Shown piece by piece: positions 63,152 through 64,000 of a stretch of 64,000 nucleotides of DNA. The DNA comes from Pseudoalteromonas gelatinilytica. GTDB lineage: Bacteria; Pseudomonadota; Gammaproteobacteria; Enterobacterales; Alteromonadaceae. Numbering within the stretch: position 1 is the first letter of the stretch; every line of letters begins with the position of its first letter. The position numbers and the translations under genes are program-made. Location of the stretch: NCBI RefSeq assembly GCF_001641615.1, contig NZ_LRRU01000002.1:80180-144179 (forward strand), in the 5' to 3' direction. Below the pieces are notes generated by a model. The model worked only from the letters and a program-made list of their open reading frames with translations, did not search any database and was not told the DNA's origin.

Positions 63152-63967
63152 GTGAAGAAGTTGTGCAGTTGGTTATCTGTGTCGCCAGCTGGGTATTATA
63201 AATGGTTAAAGCAATTACCTAGCACACGCCATAAAGAGAACAGTTCGTTACTTAAGTTTCTAAAGCATATTAGCGACCAGGAGCACTGTATCCCTGGCTA
63301 TAGAAAACTATGGGAGGCAGCGGTAGCACATGGTTTTGATTGCAGTAAAGGGCGTGTGCAGAGACTATTACAAAGCGTTGGCTATCGTTCAAAATCAGGT
63401 AAGAGACGCTATACAAGCCGCGCGAAGAAAGAAGGTACAATCAAAGCGAGTAACTTACTACGACGTCAGTTTAATGTGAAGACAGCAAATACTGTGTGGG
63501 TATCAGACATCACACAAGTACGCTGTAAAGATGGTTGGCAGTATTTATGCGTCATCCTTGATTTGTATTCTCGTAAGGTTGTTGGCTGGGTAACAAGCCG
63601 GATAAACAACGCCGAGTTAGTTATTAAAACACTGAAAAAGGCATGGTCAGCACGCAAACCTGATGGTTCGAACTTGCTCTTTCATTCAGATCAAGGAGCT
63701 CAGTATGTCGCAAAGGAAACAGTGAAGTGGTTAACTAATAGAGGTGTCACAGTGAGTATGTCTAGAAAAGGGAACTGCTGGGATAACGCATGCTCAGAAA
63801 GCTTCTTCGCGCAGTATAAAAAGGAGTGGATAAAGAACTTAAATGAACTGAGTCGTAGTGAAATGACAACACAAACGTATTTTTATATTGAAAAATACTA
63901 CAACTCAGTAAGAAGGCATGGCACCCTAGGGTATAAAAGTCCCATGCAGTACGAACAATTTAATTAA
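63152..63967 (+). CDS. IS3-family transposase OrfB (DDE integrase core)
   Basis: 271 residues from a GTG; probably made mainly as the OrfAB fusion. HTH_21-type N-terminus (GYRKLWEAAVAHGFDCSKGRVQRLLQ), then the rve core with the DDE triad: VWVSDITQV, LLFHSDQGAQY and GNCWDNACSESFFAQYK. The frame is intact, so the element may be active. Confidence 0.95.
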   Translation: MKKLCSWLSVSPAGYYKWLKQLPSTRHKENSSLLKFLKHISDQEHCIPGYRKLWEAAVAHGFDCSKGRVQRLLQSVGYRSKSGKRRYTSRAKKEGTIKASNLLRRQFNVKTANTVWVSDITQVRCKDGWQYLCVILDLYSRKVVGWVTSRINNAELVIKTLKKAWSARKPDGSNLLFHSDQGAQYVAKETVKWLTNRGVTVSMSRKGNCWDNACSESFFAQYKKEWIKNLNELSRSEMTTQTYFYIEKYYNSVRRHGTLGYKSPMQYEQFN

Positions 63968-64000
63968 ACCCCGTGTCTACTTTATCGGGGTCAGATCAGA

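Larger units (their letters stand above)
62751..63998 (+). mobile_element. Complete IS3-family insertion sequence
   Basis: 1248 bp bounded by 26-bp imperfect inverted repeats, 62751-62776 and 63973-63998, matching at 22 of 26 positions with TGATCTGAC tips. Encodes OrfA and OrfB with a programmed -1 frameshift site. Only two bases remain to the right, so the target duplication cannot be checked inside the window. Confidence 0.9.

Overview
The window looks like chromosomal DNA of a marine gammaproteobacterium of the Alteromonadales, most probably Pseudoalteromonas. This rests on moderate-to-low GC, the conserved blocks pilMNOPQ-aroKB-damX-dam-rpe-gph-trpS (divergent from mrcA), metBL/metJ, rpmE/priA and priA-ftsN-hslVU, and three chemoreceptors plus two c-di-GMP-type proteins within 64 kb. 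Genus assignment is an inference from gene order and protein style. No rRNA, tRNA, CRISPR array or prophage was found.

Layout. 0-5 kb: an exported coiled-coil/PEGA/formylglycine-enzyme-like protein, a PLP desulfhydrase-like enzyme and a degenerate GGDEF/EAL membrane protein. 5-13.6 kb: a NIT-domain chemoreceptor, ssb with a YajR-type transporter, and uvrA with a trailing membrane protein. 13.6-15.4 kb: small exported or membrane proteins around a TraB/GumN-family protein. 15.4-30.2 kb: the housekeeping block from trpS to pilM on the minus strand, with mrcA divergent; a plus-strand pair (a small exported protein and a DUF2970 protein) sits between rpe and dam. 30.3-34.5 kb: the metB-metL operon, with MetJ boxes, divergent from metJ. 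34.5-42 kb: malic enzyme, rpmE, priA, ftsN, hslVU and a DUF971 gene. 42-54.3 kb: an HBM chemoreceptor, a PAP2/glycosyltransferase pair, rraA-hutG, hutI with a GGDEF/EAL gene opposite hutC, and a dCache chemoreceptor. 54.3-56.5 kb: a probable envelope-stress cluster with BON, Pmp3/YqaE, two tiny related proteins and a LiaF-like protein. 56.8-64 kb: VOC protein, pmbA, darP, a REP/RAYT unit, an M13 peptidase and a complete IS3-family element at the right edge.

How it works together. Type IV pilus assembly (PilMNOPQ), peptidoglycan synthesis (PBP1a) and SPOR-domain division proteins (DamX, FtsN) share the envelope. Methionine synthesis is under MetJ. Histidine degradation (HutI, HutG) is probably under HutC through a palindrome in the hutI-hutC gap. 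hslVU has a good sigma-32 promoter match followed by a leader that can fold over the ribosome-binding site.

Most unusual content: (1) a pair of tiny paralogous proteins sharing an ALW...QW..FM core, with strong ribosome-binding sites, downstream of BON and Pmp3 genes; (2) the hslV leader, a candidate RNA thermometer; (3) a RAYT gene embedded in 79-bp REP-type repeats with a compensatory base change; (4) perfect short tandem arrays in gaps, two of period 7, one of period 15 with an inverted partner, one of period 4; (5) two GGDEF/EAL proteins whose catalytic motifs are both eroded, one apparently cotranscribed with hutI.
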